In this document: in pieces, positions 11,444 to 25,439 of the stretch | How positions within the stretch are numbered: the first letter of the stretch is position 1 | How the letters are laid out: each line of letters opens with the position of its first letter | Assembly: GCA_947095535.1 (NCBI GenBank) | Contig: OX352773.1 | Location: 23,829,398-23,893,397, forward strand | DNA length: 64,000 nt | Source: Poecilobothrus nobilitatus | Lineage: Eukaryota; Arthropoda; Insecta; Diptera; Dolichopodidae | Reading direction: 5' to 3' | Notes under the pieces: model-generated | Told to the model about the DNA's origin: nothing | Database searches by the model: none | What the model saw: only the letters and a program-made list of their open reading frames with translations | Position numbers and translations under genes: made by a program

Positions 11444-14400
11444 ATTAGAATCTAAATTATATTTTGTTTATATTTATATTACTTAATAGTTCGCAAGCTA
11501 AAATTACCGCTCACGTTATTTAATTTAAACCAAAGGATTAATTTTAATATAGGTACACTAATTTAAAACAAACCGAAATATTATTCCTGTCTGTAACAAA
11601 AAATACGAAAAACTTATTATCACAAAAAATCACATAAAGACTTACACCTACTTAACATATTTCAATAGGAAAAACTACAGTATATAATTTTATAATTGAA
11701 TATTTTCTTTAAATTAAATCTTAAATCGTACAATTAAAGAAAATCATTTAACCAAAATATAAAAATTTTCTTTAAACTGTTTTCTATACTTAATTAGAAA
11801 AAAAAAAAACTTTACGAACCAAATATACATTTATTCAATAAACTAAAAATTTTGATTTTATAAGTACATTCTAAATAAAATTTATAAAAAGAAAATGTAT
11901 AGTTATAGTCCCTAAGATATTATTAAACTACTATTTTATTTTAATTATTCAGGTTTTTATGTTTTGTCCTAAATGCTTATAAACTATATATTTCTTTCTT
12001 ATTTTATTCTTTTTCTATATATACTTTAAAAAACAGACCTGTTTTAGTTATTTAAGATTATAGATATTTAAAACAAAAACGTAAAACTTATATAAAACTA
12101 CACTAACTAGTTTTATTACTTTGTTCTTTTTTTTTTTTAATTTTCAATTGAAACATTACACTAAAACACAAATTTAATTTTTTTTTTTCTTTTAATATAT
12201 TTTTATCTGTCTATCAAATAAATTATTGTATTTTCTGTAATTGTCTGCATAAAAAAAAACGACAAAAAAAAAATTGGAATTTCCCTAATTATTAATTCAA
12301 ACTAAATTAAGTTATGTAAGTTTAACAAAATCGTTTTAAAAATCTTATGTACGAGTACATATATATAAGTATATATATAATTAATTATACATTAAAATCT
12401 CAACAAAAAATGCTGTATGTAGATATTACATCCTAGAATACTTTATAAAGTTTGGCTTTAAGACCATGTTAAAAAAGAAAAATGCAAAAACTTGCCAAAA
12501 TAGATGTGGGTATAATTTGTGAAAATTTTTTCAGAAATAAATTAAGAATACATAAATAATTATTGCACAATTACTAAAATACTAAAAAGATTTTTCAATA
12601 TGAAACTAAATAATTAAATTAAATTAAAGACAAGAAAGTATACAAACTTTAAGAAATTTTAAAGCAGATAAAATTTAATATCCTATTTTAGAATTTAAGA
12701 ATTCTTTTTTTTTTTACTGTTTTGCTGAAATGCATTGTCTACATGCGCCGTTTAAAAAATTAACATAAAAAAAAAATTTTATTCACTTTTAAAAATTAAT
12801 TATATACCTATGTATGTAATATGTTATATATATATAATTAAAACAGATATGATCTTTACATTAATAATATTTTAAGTTAAAAGTAAAAATTATATTACTT
12901 ATATGTATCTTATATATTTAATAAGTTTTAAGCATAAACCTGTTTTAGTAGTGGTTATATAAAAGTATATAGAATGAAAATCATTTCCGAATTCCGAACC
13001 TATCGCACTTCACACTTGCACTTTTCAAAAATCCTTGGTTATTTGACACACTTATTTTTTATCAGAAATTTTTTATTCTTTTTTTTTTAATTTATAATGG
13101 TTAAGAATAGAATCATTTTAATGTCAAATTTATTTTGACAGCAGCAAAGAAGCATTTTGATTAAGCTTTATTTAGCACATACTTATAGATGATTATAGCA
13201 ATATTGGATAAATATTATTCATTTATTATGTTAGTTGATCATTTATAACTTCATGTTGATATAAATAAAGAGTTATATTTTATAATTAAGTAAGTATACT
13301 GCATTTTATTCTACTACTACCATTCAGTAATAAGAAATATGGTAGTTTGTTATAATATGCATTTCTTAAAACTACATTTTCTGAAGTTTAAAATATTATA
13401 AATTATAATAAATTTTTCTTTTTTGAAAATTTATTTATAATTTTTGTCAAAAGCTGTCATCAAATAAAATACTCCCCTTTTTCTATTATTCTATAATTCA
13501 TTATTTTGTATTAAATTTCGTCTTTCTTATTTAATTATCATTTTAATTTTCTAAACATTATCATTTATAAGTGCTAACTAATTTAGCGTGATATGTTCGA
13601 ACGCTTTAAACATTTTTCGTAGTGTTTCCAAATTAATCAAGTGCAATTAGCTATTAATATAGCTAGCCCCGAAGTATCTTGAGTTTTTTGATCAATTTTA
13701 TCTTATCATTTTGTTTTTTCAACGTTTTTGGGTCGTTGAGTTCGCAATTGCATTGGATTAAAAACACAATTTATAAAATATTTTTATATAATATAAATGT
13801 TCAAGAGTTAGATGAATACATGAAATATTCATTTATGTTAAAAACTTAATTTTTTATATAATTTAAAAAATATGGCTTCAATATCGAATATTAATCAAAA
13901 CAAAGAAAAAAACTATTAAATACGGCGTATAAAAAATAAGGACCCATTATAATTTTTGGTTCAAAACAAAGAAAAATTTTTGGCAATTCATTAACCATAA
14001 AAAAACCTCATTATTTTTCCCTCTAAAATTTTTAAAAACTTTGTAAGATGAGAATATAATATTTAAAGAAACTTCTTTCATAAATTCCAAACTTTTAGAT
14101 TAGATAATTTTACCTAAAAAAAAAAAAAATTTGGAATGTTTTCTTTACGTAAAAATAAAATATTAGAAAATATAACATTACTATAAATTTCTGATTAAAA
14201 CAAAATCAAGTTCCTTTTTCCAAACATCGTCAGAATCTAGGATAGTTTACTAAACTATATTTTCTCAGTCTTTAAAAGTGATTCGTATTCATATGTAAAA
14301 TGTTAATGAAATATAAATATATTACACCTTTATAATAATCGTTTAAGTCAAATTTTCTTTAAAAGAAAACAGGGGTGTGTTATGAATTATTTAAATTTTT

Positions 14401-16400
14401 TTTTTTTTTTGTGTAATACAACACCAAACATTTGAATACAATTTTTAATTAATATTTTGTGAATGCAAGGTCAATTGTAGTAAGAAAATTACCTATATCA
14501 AAACAAAATAAAAAATTTCTATTTTTAGATAAATACTCGTAAGTATTCAAATTTCTTATTTTTTTTTAATTTCAAAATTATAACAGATATTTAAAAAAAA
14601 AAAAAGCGGTTTTATAAAATTATTTTAACGAAGGTATAATTAATGGTGCAATTTACAAAATATTTTTATTTTAAATCTGTATACCAACACCCATGAGTAT
14701 TACTAGAAACTTCTTGAACTAATATCTTTTATATATATATATAGGTATATATTACATATACTTTCAATGGAAATGTGTTATGTACTTATTTCGGAAAAGT
14801 TTATTCTATTTTATGTCTCTAAATTTTAACAGTATAATTGTAAGTACTTAAGTAGTTACTAGAATTTTATTTTTTAGAAGTTTTAAAAGCTAACTAATAA
14901 ATTTTACTCAGTCTAGGATTAATATATAGTATAAGAATTGATAAGATGTTAATGATTATATTCAATTTTTAATTAATTTTAAGAATAAGTAACTGTGTTT
15001 TTTATCCTCGCTTTTTTTTTTGTTCTGAAATAATATCACTGATTTTTAATCATCACTTTTTTAATACTTTGCATTTATTTAAATTTAAATTTTTTTTTTT
15101 ATCGAATTTAGTTCTTTGCATATAATTATAGGATGCCTAGAATTTAATCATTTTTTTTTTTTTTAAATAATAAAAATGGTACCATTATTATTTGTATGTG
15201 AATTTTATATAGATATTGTTACCTCTAAAAAAAAAAAAAAATCTATTTTTATTTTATGTACTTATTTTTTATTTTTTAATTGAAATATAATTGAGAATTA
15301 GTTGATTTTTATTTTTGTGTGAACTTAAAAATAAATGATCTACGTGGTAATTTTTTTTTTCTCAAATAATATGTATTTTTTTATATAAATGTACATATGT
15401 ATATATATATATTTTTTTTAGTTTTATTTTAAAATTTAAGCGTATTAAGGTCGTGCAAATCTATTTTTGTAGAAATAAACAACAAGAAATTAAATATGTA
15501 TATACATATATATGAAGTTTTATACAAGAAAAAAAAAAAATTATATAGGTACACATATTTTGTAAACATCTAAATAAAAATTTTAAAACTAAACATATTA
15601 TTTTAGATCCAATGTAATAAAACAAAAACTTAGAACAACTTATAATAATAAAAATAAATTTTTTTTTTTTTTCAATATATGTAATTATTACAGTAAATTG
15701 TTTATTTTAAAAAATTAAGAGGGAAACTTTTTTAAAATAAAAAAAAATTAGAACACCTGTACGATTTTAAAACTATACATAGGTATATAAATTTTGAATT
15801 TTTGAAGAAATTAATACAAATATTTAATTAAGGTAAATAAATATTTAATAACGAAAACAGTTCATATGGAAACTTTTCCTGCTTTGGTTAATGTAAAATA
15901 ACGTTCAGTCAAATGATTTTTGATTCAATTTTGATTCAACTAAGCAACTAAGTCAAATAGATCTTTGCAATTTATTGATCCGACGTCAAGCGACATTACC
16001 AAACAAAATCAAAATTTTTTTGTTTAGTATGCTTTAGAATAATTTTTATATTTGTTCTGAAATTATAAGTAAGGAAAAAATAAAAATTTAGATAGAATAT
16101 TAATATACATGTTTTAAAAGCTATAGAATATTATTGTTTAGAAATTATATATATAATATATATATAAAGAGGATAAGGAAGACCATCTAAATTTAAAAGC
16201 ATAACAATTACTTATATTTTATTTCAATTACTTTTTTATGTTTCAAATTTTCAAATCAAATCAAATAATTAAAATTTCACAAGAAAAAACACTACTACAG
16301 TTCTTTTTCAGAATTAGAATCTATTTCAACAAAAAAATATATTTATATTTTTCTTTTTGTACTGTTTACTCCAAAAATCAACAACTAATCATAAATTTTT
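11444..16400. other. AT-rich non-coding stretch, no gene
   Basis: Long AT-rich DNA with homopolymers. It includes the small perfect palindrome AGCTATTAATATAGCT near 13650 and TA-rich microsatellite runs. No exon-like segment was recognised on either strand. Confidence 0.5.
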
Positions 16401-16549
16401 ACCCTGCTTTGTATTCACAAATTTGACTGACATTTCCGATTTTTTTTGCATAACCGAAAGAATGCCGCTTGTCAACTGCATAACCGAAAGTTGGATCAGA
16501 GTTGAATTTTTGATGGTTGTCGCGCAAATGACATTACTGAAAGCAGGGT
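16401..16549. mobile_element. Small element with 10-bp inverted ends
   Basis: ACCCTGCTTT at 16401-16410 and its exact reverse complement AAAGCAGGGT at 16540-16549 bound 149 bp. The enclosed DNA is richer in G and C than its flanks and contains the direct repeat GCATAACCGAAAG twice (about 16448 and 16478). This fits a tiny non-autonomous DNA element or MITE remnant. No convincing target-site duplication was found, so chance is not excluded. Open frames crossing it have no recognisable domain. Confidence 0.4.
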
Positions 16550-17789
16550 CTATTTTATTTTTTAAAGATATAAGATTTATATATATATCTTGCATATATA
16601 CGATATACTTATATAACTACAATATGTATTTACATATCATATAAACAGGTGGAATTTTTAATTTATAAGAACTAATAAGTAAGTAATTCTTTATACTTAC
16701 TTAATTGCAAATTGGCAAATTAATAATTGAACTTTTGAAATTTAAACCGATTTTTTTTTTTAAATATTTGATGTGATGAAATTTAATCTGATTATTGTCA
16801 CAGAAAATAATTTTTTGTTTTTTTTAATAAATGAATTTGCTTGAATTGAGAAAAACAAATTGATTCAAAAAAAATTTTTTTTTTTAGGTGGGTTTATTAA
16901 AGGTCATAAAACTTTTACCACATAGAAAATATACAATTTGTATATATATATATATAGTAATGGTATTTTTGAATTCCATTATAAACAATTGCGTTGAATT
17001 CAATTAGTGTTGTATAATTATTACCTTGAATATACAATGAAACATATTTGTATTAGATTTATTTAAGACATTAAGTATATAGATTTATTTTAATATTTGT
17101 TTATGATAATTGATAACTATAAAAATTGTGGAATTTCTATATTCTTAATTTTCAAAAAAATAAACAAAAAAAAGTTTTAAATTACGAGAGAATAATATGA
17201 TAGGTTTGGTGAATAACATTATTTTAACTATAATAAGTACATTTAAAATGTATAAATACATGTGAAGATTTACGATGACGATCGGTGAGCGCTGACAATT
17301 ATCTTTTTCTGAATAATGAAGATTTATAAAAATTACGGATTTTAAGCATGCACTTACTGAAAAGCATATATGTACATATAAAACATTGAAAATTTATAAT
17401 AAACAATTTAAAGAAATAAAGAAATCATCTCAATTTCTAAAGAGATATAAATTCATTTTCGTTTGCTATACCTGTCCTTAGAGGCCAAATAAAACACAGA
17501 GTAGTGTAGATTATAGAAAGAATAATTTTCTGAGAATGAAATTCTCCAAAATTTTGTATCTTACGAAAAATTTTTGTATCTCATTCAGAAAAGAAATAAA
17601 AGTAAAATTATCTACATACTTAGAAAATAATTGTTTTGCTCGCTTGTTTTACTCATACAAAAAAAAATAACGAACGATCTGTCATAGAAAATTATCGCAT
17701 GAGTATTTAAACCAAACTTTAAGATACCATTATACAGAAAAAAAATTGAAATATATTCTGCAGTAAATAAAAAAATTTCAACTAAATAA
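16550..17789. other. AT-rich non-coding stretch, no gene
   Basis: No gene or structured element was recognised. Confidence 0.5.
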
Positions 17790-18353
17790 GGTAAAAGTGG
17801 GTATAGTGGCGATATAATTTTTTAACAAGCCTTTAAGAAAGCCTTAAGAAACTATCTCAAACATAAAGCATTTATTTTTTTAAGTTTGTTTTTTTTTAAA
17901 TAATAGATTTAACTATTTCAATTACATTTTCGGTTTAATTTTTTTTATTTTGTAATTTATATTAGTTTCTTAATTTAATTTTAAACATTACTATCCGATG
18001 CTGGTTTTGTGGATATAAAATTAAAATTTTTATATATATTAATTTTTATTATTTAATATATAAAAATTAAATATAAAATTTTTTTGTTTGTTTAGTTACA
18101 TAAAAGAGCGTTTAGTGCAGATGTAATAATTTCGCTTGAAAAATATTTATTAGAAAAATAAAAAATAAAATTTAAAATATTTATATACCTACCTAACAAA
18201 AAAAAATAATATCAATAGTTTAATAAAAAAAAAAACATTCAAATACTTAAGTATAAGATAAAGAAAAATAAAATAGTAATATAAATAAAATAAAATAGTA
18301 ATAATAGATAAAGAAAAATAAATCACAGATTATCCACTATACCGACTTTTACC
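17790..18353. mobile_element. MITE-like element with 20-bp inverted ends
   Basis: The left end GGTAAAAGTGGGTATAGTGG (17790-17809) matches the reverse complement of the right end (18334-18353) at 19 of 20 positions. The 564-bp interior is AT-rich, without coding capacity, and contains a short internal duplication around GATAAAGAAAAATAAA (about 18256 and 18306). This architecture suits a non-autonomous cut-and-paste transposon. Flanks share only TA-like bases, so the target-site duplication and hence the superfamily are undetermined. Confidence 0.7.
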
Positions 18354-19185
18354 ATATACTTATAAATATATATATGTATATACATATATTCTCTTTTTGC
18401 ACAGAAGTGTTTAATATTCGCTTATTTAAAATTCCTCGCAAGTAAAAATCTACACCAGTTCTTAGAACTGCATGTATAGTGAAAATTAACACTTGGATAG
18501 TTTTCTACAAGTAAAAGGAAATATGATACTTAGTTTATTATGAACTGTTTTTTTATAATACGTGGCTAAAGTAGGTATTACTAATTTTTTTAATAATACT
18601 TAGATGAAAATTAAATAAAAACATCATTTCTTTATAATACTGTTGTCAACTGTTTAACTAGAAACAAAACATAATTTTTTTTTCCAGTTAAGAATTTTTA
18701 TTTTAACTACAATAATATTTATATTTGATTTATTTATTTATATATATATGTACTTACTTGTTTTTAAATTAGGTTAAAATATTGAAACAAAAAAAAAAAC
18801 AAAACGATATAAGTAGATAATGTATCTCTATATATAAGTATATATAAGTATTTTAATATAATATCTGTTACAATTTTTGCTTTTCTAATTCAATTCTAGT
18901 ACAAAATCTGTTTTGCAGAAAAAAAAAGCAGTTTAGTTATAAAGAAAATAAATTTAAAATAATTGAAAACCTTTTGTTTTTATTTCTATTTAGTAAAATG
19001 TATTTTTTAACATTTTATTTAATATCTTCTTTTAGGATTTACTTTAAATACCATTTATGTAAAAAAAATTTTTAATTAACTATACCTTTACCTAAAAGAT
19101 TGTCTTAAATTTTTAAGAATTAGATGTTTTTATTTCTATAAATTTAAAATAAAAAAAAAAAAATTAAAATAATTCACAGAGAATA
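18354..19185. other. AT-rich non-coding stretch, no gene
   Basis: Homopolymers and TA-rich words only. Confidence 0.5.
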
Positions 19186-19540
19186 ATTCTGACTAATGGG
19201 TGTATGAAATAAGTCCACCGAATTTCCAATTGAAAGATCTTGCGTTCAAACCCCGGTTAGATCATATCCAAAATTTACCATATTAGTAATTTATATCGTA
19301 TTAATTGATATCGTAATAGTTTATATCGTGATACTTATATAAAAATAAATAAATCTTGTACCTATAAAATAATAATAGATATGGTATATAATTAATATGT
19401 ATAAACATGTACAATAGTTACAACAGCCGATTAAGTGATGATTAGTGAAAATGATTAATGATTAAAGAAACTGAAATTAGTCAAATATACAACTTAATCG
19501 ATGTCTTGTACTCCTTATAGAAGTGGAAAATTGTTTCGTT
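19186..19540 (+). mobile_element. SINE family 1, copy C (degenerate)
   Basis: A tRNA-like head with an intact B box (CGTTCAAACCCC at about 19233-19244) but a decayed A box. The body shares landmarks with the other copies: ATAATAATAGATATGG, TGTACAATAGTTACAACAGC, CGATTAAGTGATGATTAGTG, GAAACTGAAATTAGTCAAAT and a CTCCTTATAGAAGTGG end. No clear poly(A) tail or target duplication survives. This is the most diverged of the five copies seen, hence probably the oldest. Confidence 0.7.
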
Positions 19541-21850
19541 TACATATACATACATATATAATGCAAATATATTTTTGATAATTAAAATTTTATAAAATTA
19601 AAATATTAATATTTTGCATAGATAAATCAAAATGCAAGCACACTAAAAAGTTACTAAAAAAAAAAAAAAAACTATTAACTATTTCACAAGCATTTATCGG
19701 TATATATATATGTATATAACTACATTTATTTCCAATATATTCTTTTTTAATCTTAACTTTTATAAGTTTTTCAATAACTAAACTACATAATATTTATTAT
19801 GTATGTTTATTTATGGGGTTCCCTTTAAAATTCAAACTGAATACCGGAACGTTTGGTAAACATAAGTATATTAATGTATTATATGTATAATTTTATGTAT
19901 TTATATAGAATTTTAGTAGAAAACTTTATATTTTATCTAATTGAAATCTAACTAATTATAATTATTGTAGTTTTAACCAAATATAAATTTAATAGGAAAT
20001 TATATTAAATGTTAAAATAAATATACGTATTGTTATTTGTTACAATATGCACAAACACAATACATATATTCACATAATAATGATTTAAATAATATTAAAA
20101 TTTTGTATACTAAATTTAGTTTAATTATAGAAAAAATGTTTTTACTAGTTTTAAAGTAATATAATATAAACTAATAAAATAAATGATAAGCTAAGATAAT
20201 TTATAAGATATTTTTAGTAATAACAAATTAAAATAAGTAACTATATATATTACATATGTACATTTATAAACAATAGCTAATAATGAAATGCAATATAAAT
20301 TTTCGTTTCCTGTAATAATATCTGTTAGATTTGTTTTTATCTCATAAATATGGTAAAGTTAAATAAACGTACGTATATACTTATTACTTAATATTTTTTG
20401 TTTATATCATTAAATGTACAAGTATATTTAATTGTTCATTGATTTCCAAAGGATTCTAAGGAAGATAATGATAAAAATTATAAAGAAAAACAAAAATGTT
20501 ATGAACGATTATTATATTCCTATTATTTGTTTTTTTTTTTGTTTTTTAAATCCACACCTCCTTTTTATTAAAAAATTATACTGGTAAATAAAATGTACAT
20601 AGAAAAAGGGTAAATCATATCATATATTAAAATCAAAAAAAAAAAAAAAAGAAATCTTTAAGAAATATACCGCATATCGTAACTAAAATTATATGCATAT
20701 AGATATACCTAACTGCAAATTTATTTTTATGTTGATTATTTAAACTCATTCATGAGTACTCTTGCACTTAACAAATAAAATTAAAAAAAAAACTTTTTTT
20801 TTTTTTAATATTATTTTGAATTGTATGATCTTACAAAAAAAAAAATAAAATGATAAAAAATTTTTCTCTCTTATAATATATAAATACTTAGATTTCAATT
20901 AAAAAACAAATATATCTATACTTTATGTATTTGAAATGTTTCTGCTCAGTCTAATGAAAAATATAAAACCCCATTTAAAATCTTAGCTTAATCAAGAAAT
21001 TCTATAATATTTTCTCACTTTTTTTTAAATCTTTATTTTTTTTCTTTTACATTTTATTCAATCATTTATTAATTTCTGGATAAACTGGTTTTAGTTCTCG
21101 CTTTTAATTAAAAAAAAAATAAATAAAAAAAAATAACGATCCAGTATATCCAAGTTAATTTTATATTTTGCGTTACTACCTACCAACTTTTAAAAAAAAA
21201 GTAGATTGCGATTTAATTTTCGTTTTTTTTTTTTCTTTTTTTTTTCTCGGTTCGTTCGTTTATTTGCTGTTCGCAATCTGAATTAGACTGCGACAATCAA
21301 GCGATTTAAATGGTGGTGTAGCGACAAAATATAAGATATTAAAAATAATTTTATTTTATTTTTTAAGTTCTTTTATAAATAAAAATATGTATATAATATT
21401 TAGTTTTTACTTTATATTGAATCAGAGTCTATTACTTTCTATGTTGGTTTTATAACCTTGGAAGAGAATTCCAATAAAAAAAGTAAAATTAAAAACAGTC
21501 ACACAGTTTTTTTTATTTCTTTTCGGTTGATTTTTTTTTTTTTTTTGTATTTTGTCGATTTTATAATTTTCTTTTAGAATAATAAAAGAATTATGAAAAA
21601 AAAAAATTTTTTTTTATATTTAAATAAAATAAATATTAAGTTTTGAAATTATAAAGTCAAAAACAAAAAAAAAAAAAACTTTATGAAAAAATTTTAGATA
21701 ATATGCCACGGTAAAATTAAATTCGATTATAAATGCTCTCGAACATAAAAATTTCTAAAGTTTTATTACAGAAAGTAAAATATAATAAATACTGCATTAA
21801 GATCATTTTTTCAGATTACTTAATAGACTTTTTCAATTTACTTATGTGCA
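19541..21850. other. AT-rich non-coding stretch, small CG-containing patch
   Basis: Mostly AT-rich. A patch at about 21246-21330 (TTCGTTCG, GTTCGCAATCTG, GACTGCGACAATCAAGCG) is unusually rich in CG steps and GC but has no open frame or clear splice sites. It could be an untranslated exon or a promoter. This is unproven. Confidence 0.4.
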
Positions 21851-21851
21851 T

Positions 21852-22020
21852 ACACAGTCGGACCCCGATTTACACCTTTTCAATTTACACCGTGTCTTAC
21901 TTGACGTGTTTTTTTTTTCGCTTATTTTTCCATTTACATCCAAGTTCTTATTGGCAATTTATTTTTCAGTTTAAGGTAATTTTTCGTTTTACGTTAATTT
22001 TTTTCCAATCAAAAATGAAA
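21852..22020 (+). mobile_element. pogo/Tigger-like transposon terminus (solo)
   Basis: CAGTCGGACCCCGATTTAC begins at about 21856, followed by repeated ATTTACAC words (TTCAATTTACACC, CATTTACATCC). The CAG..ACCCCGATTTAC start with reiterated 'TTTACA' subterminal motifs resembles the ends of Tc1/mariner elements of the pogo/Tigger lineage. That is recalled family knowledge, not a database match. No opposite terminus was found nearby, so this would be a broken copy. The long open frame over this DNA is a low-complexity artefact. Confidence 0.45.
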
Positions 22021-22356
22021 ATTATTAACCTAATGTTTATTATTATGAACCAATTGTATATCAAAAAAAAAAAAATTTCAGATTCTCAACTAATTTTAAA
22101 ATATAGTAAGTATATGTACTTGCATTTTCTGTTGTTAAAAAATAATATTAAGTAATTGAAAAGTATCAAATATATGTTTACTCATGAACATTAAAAGCAA
22201 TCAACAGGAGGGACTTAGCATTGTGAAACACTAAACTATCCAAGAAACCTATTTTTTTAATGATAAACATAAAATGAATCTGACATTCTATTAATGAAAT
22301 TATAATGAATAGTTTTTTTTTTTATGGAAAACTTCAATTCCGTTAAGTTAGAGACA

Positions 22357-23012
22357 CTTATTACCGGCACAATTTTAATTAAATGTTCAAAATAAACAAA
22401 TTAATTATTAAATGTTCAAAATAAACAAACCGACAATTACACATTATGATGCGGAATTTTTTATTTTGTTTTTTTTTTTATTACTAAGTATGATAGATAC
22501 TATAATTGCGAAAAGTAAAAATATCTTGAAAAATTCAATGAAAATGTATTTAAATGTAAGGAAGATCTTACAATTAGAAAAAAGGTGTCGTTTTTTTAGC
22601 TGATGAATTGAAAATTCTATAGAAATTTCTTAACGTTTTATTTCTACGTATTTGTAGCAAAATTTCAATTTCTTATAAATTATATATTTTTTATTACTAA
22701 TTATAAAAGGGATATTGCTATAAATCTACAAAGTTAAATAAATATTAATTACTCTTATTAATATAATCATGTTAGCTTTTTATATGCTAAACAAATTTTA
22801 TTACTGCTACCGTTTATAAATAGAGAAAAATTCCCACCCACAACCACAGCGAAGTCAACAAACATTTTATATATTTTTGTTTAAAAAAAAATTAAAAGCC
22901 TTATTTATAACTCGATAGCTAGTAACAAAAAGAAAAAAAAATAAAGAACTATTATACTTATAAGTATCTAATGTTTTTTGATTTTTAACAACTCATGCAC
23001 GCCGGTAATAAG
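22357..23012. repeat. Inverted 12-bp repeat pair around 656 bp
   Basis: CTTATTACCGGC (22357-22368) and GCCGGTAATAAG (23001-23012) are exact reverse complements. More CCGGTAAT words follow at about 23027 and 23236. The pair may mark the ends of an old DNA transposon, but the surroundings show no target duplication and no transposase. Confidence 0.4.
22379..22429 (+). repeat. Two-copy tandem repeat, 29-bp period
   Basis: TTAAATGTTCAAAATAAACA occurs at 22379 and again at 22408, separated by TTAATTA. Simple local duplication. Confidence 0.75.
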
Positions 23013-25439
23013 GAGCGAATAGTAGTACCGGTAATAATAATAGAATAAACTGACCTGTTAAAATGTACAAAATATCCAAAACTATTTTATTTATTGTATA
23101 ACAAATATAATTGTAAAAAGTTTAATATTTAATAAAATCCGTTTTTTACTAGAATTATAATTTCAAATTTTTAGACTTATAATTTCAAATTATTAGAATT
23201 ATAATTTTACATTTAGAATTAAAATCCTAATAAACCGGTAATAGACGACTCTACGGTAGTCTAAAATGATTTATTTAATTGATTTTTTTTTGACAAAAAA
23301 AGTTAATCACTAATTATAAAATCAAATATCTCACATTTATTTTTATTTTATTTTCCGTTTTTATCTACTAAAAAAAAATAAGCAAATATTTTTAATACTT
23401 AAATATTTTTAGTCATTTTGCTTATTAAAAATAACTCTTCTCTATTTTGAAAAAAAAAAAAAAAAATGTTTATTCAATTCAAACGAAATATTTTGATTTT
23501 ATGTAAAAAGTATGAATAAAAAAAAAACCAAAATGTGACATTGAACAACCGGCGCCCTTACAATAATATACAAACCGGTAAAAATAGATAAAAAAAAAAA
23601 CAAAAAAATGGAAAATATTTACAAAATATATAAAAAATAAACCAAATTGAATTCATCAAATTAACTTACAAATTAATTGATTTTTGTTTTCTTTTAAAAA
23701 AAAAAAATTTAAGTTATTTATTTTTACTCCACTACCTATATATATACATGTACCACCATACGTCAATATTGTATATAATATGTAATATATATTTTAAAAT
23801 TGTTTATACATTATTAAGATTCATATAAAATATAATCATATACAATAGATACAATATATGTATGTATGTATGTATATAATTATATAAAATTCTTATACAA
23901 ATGTATATTTAAGTATATATAACATAGGATGATATTATATTAGGAAAATTATTTTTTTTTTTTTTTTTTGTAAATACTTAAATACAGAAAGGAAACTTTA
24001 GTAGAACGCAGCTATTTTTGTTTTTTTTTTTTGTGTAATTAACCCTTTATTTTAGAATTTATTTATCTTTTACAAAAAAAAAAAAAAAAAAACAGTCAGT
24101 AATTAAAAATTATTTTGGTTTAACTTTATTTAACTATTCGGAAAATATTTTAATATAAAAAGCTTTTTGAAAGTACAATATATTTATCTTTTTTCTGCTA
24201 ATATCACAAATATGGTTAATGGAATTACAAATTAATTAATATAATTTATCTGTACTCAATGCTAAAAAATATATATGTACATACCTATATGCATAAGTAA
24301 GTAAGTGTACTACGTTTCTACATAAGTATGTAATTAAAAAATATCTAAAATTACCAAAAAAAAAAAATTTAAATCATTTTTTTATATACATACATACATT
24401 CATACATACGTACAATTTAACTGAATGAAAAACCATATTTTCTATTTTTTTTTTTGTTTGTGGGTAGCGGGGTCAATGTTATTTTTTTTTTATAATAAAA
24501 TAAAAAAGAAAAAACAAAACTAACTAATAGGTACCCTCTTATATAAAATTAATTTTTTTTTTTTTTATTAAATATTAAATACAATACTTAAGTTGTATAT
24601 TGAAATTCCTAGCATTTTTGTTTTTAATATGTAGCTTATTTTTTTACAAGATGATTTGAAAGGTTAATAATATGTAATATGTATTTTTAAAATATCGTCA
24701 AAATAAATACATCATATACCTATTAAATTTTTTTTTTTTTTTGTTTTGTTTTTTTTTTGTAAAATAATAAAAATTATTTTTGAAGAAATACTCTTGAATA
24801 TACAATTAAAATATTTATATACAAAAATATAATATTATTTAATACAATAACATAATATAAACAATTCGTATATAATACAAATTTTTATTATTTAATGACT
24901 CAAAAAAAAAAAAAAAAAATTTTGAGACTACAATAATAAAATAATATAGAAACTGCCGCCAAGTAAGTTAAGGAGATTGTTTATATATAGGAAAAAAAAA
25001 AGAATATTTTAATTTTAAATAGTATTCTTAAATTTTATTAAAATAAATTTTCTTAATTCCGAAATTAAACTTTAAAAATTGACAAATGTTTAATTTAATT
25101 TTAAGTGAATTATTATATTTCTAATTTTTGTTTTTAAGTCAATAAGTATTTAAAAGCCGACTTTAAGAGTCAATTTTATTTTGGGAAAGCAAACATTTTT
25201 TTTTTTAAGTTAAAATTTAATTGAACTTTTTTTATAAAATTCTAAAATATATATAGAGGTCATATATATATATATATATATATATTTATTAAAACAAGAT
25301 ATTTTCTGACGCTACAAATGCTATATTTATATGTATAGCGCAGATACTTCCAGTTATTATATTTTCTAATAGTTAGGTATCTATTCAAAACATGTTACTT
25401 AGCTGTTAGACGTCATTTTTTTATCCCTTTTTTATGGGT
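23013..25439. other. AT-rich non-coding stretch with microsatellites
   Basis: Contains a degenerate ~27-bp tandem repeat of the type TTAGAATTATAATTTCAAAT at about 23148-23210, a TATG-type microsatellite at about 23858-23879 and a TA run at 25262-25285. No gene was seen. Confidence 0.5.

Noticed and set aside
16357..16644. Overlapping frames on both strands
   Set aside because: Both cross the small inverted-end unit and show no recognisable protein features.
21733..22155. Long open frame of 140 codons
   Set aside because: F/I/L/K-rich translation of homopolymer DNA overlapping a transposon-like terminus. No domain, start context or splice sites.
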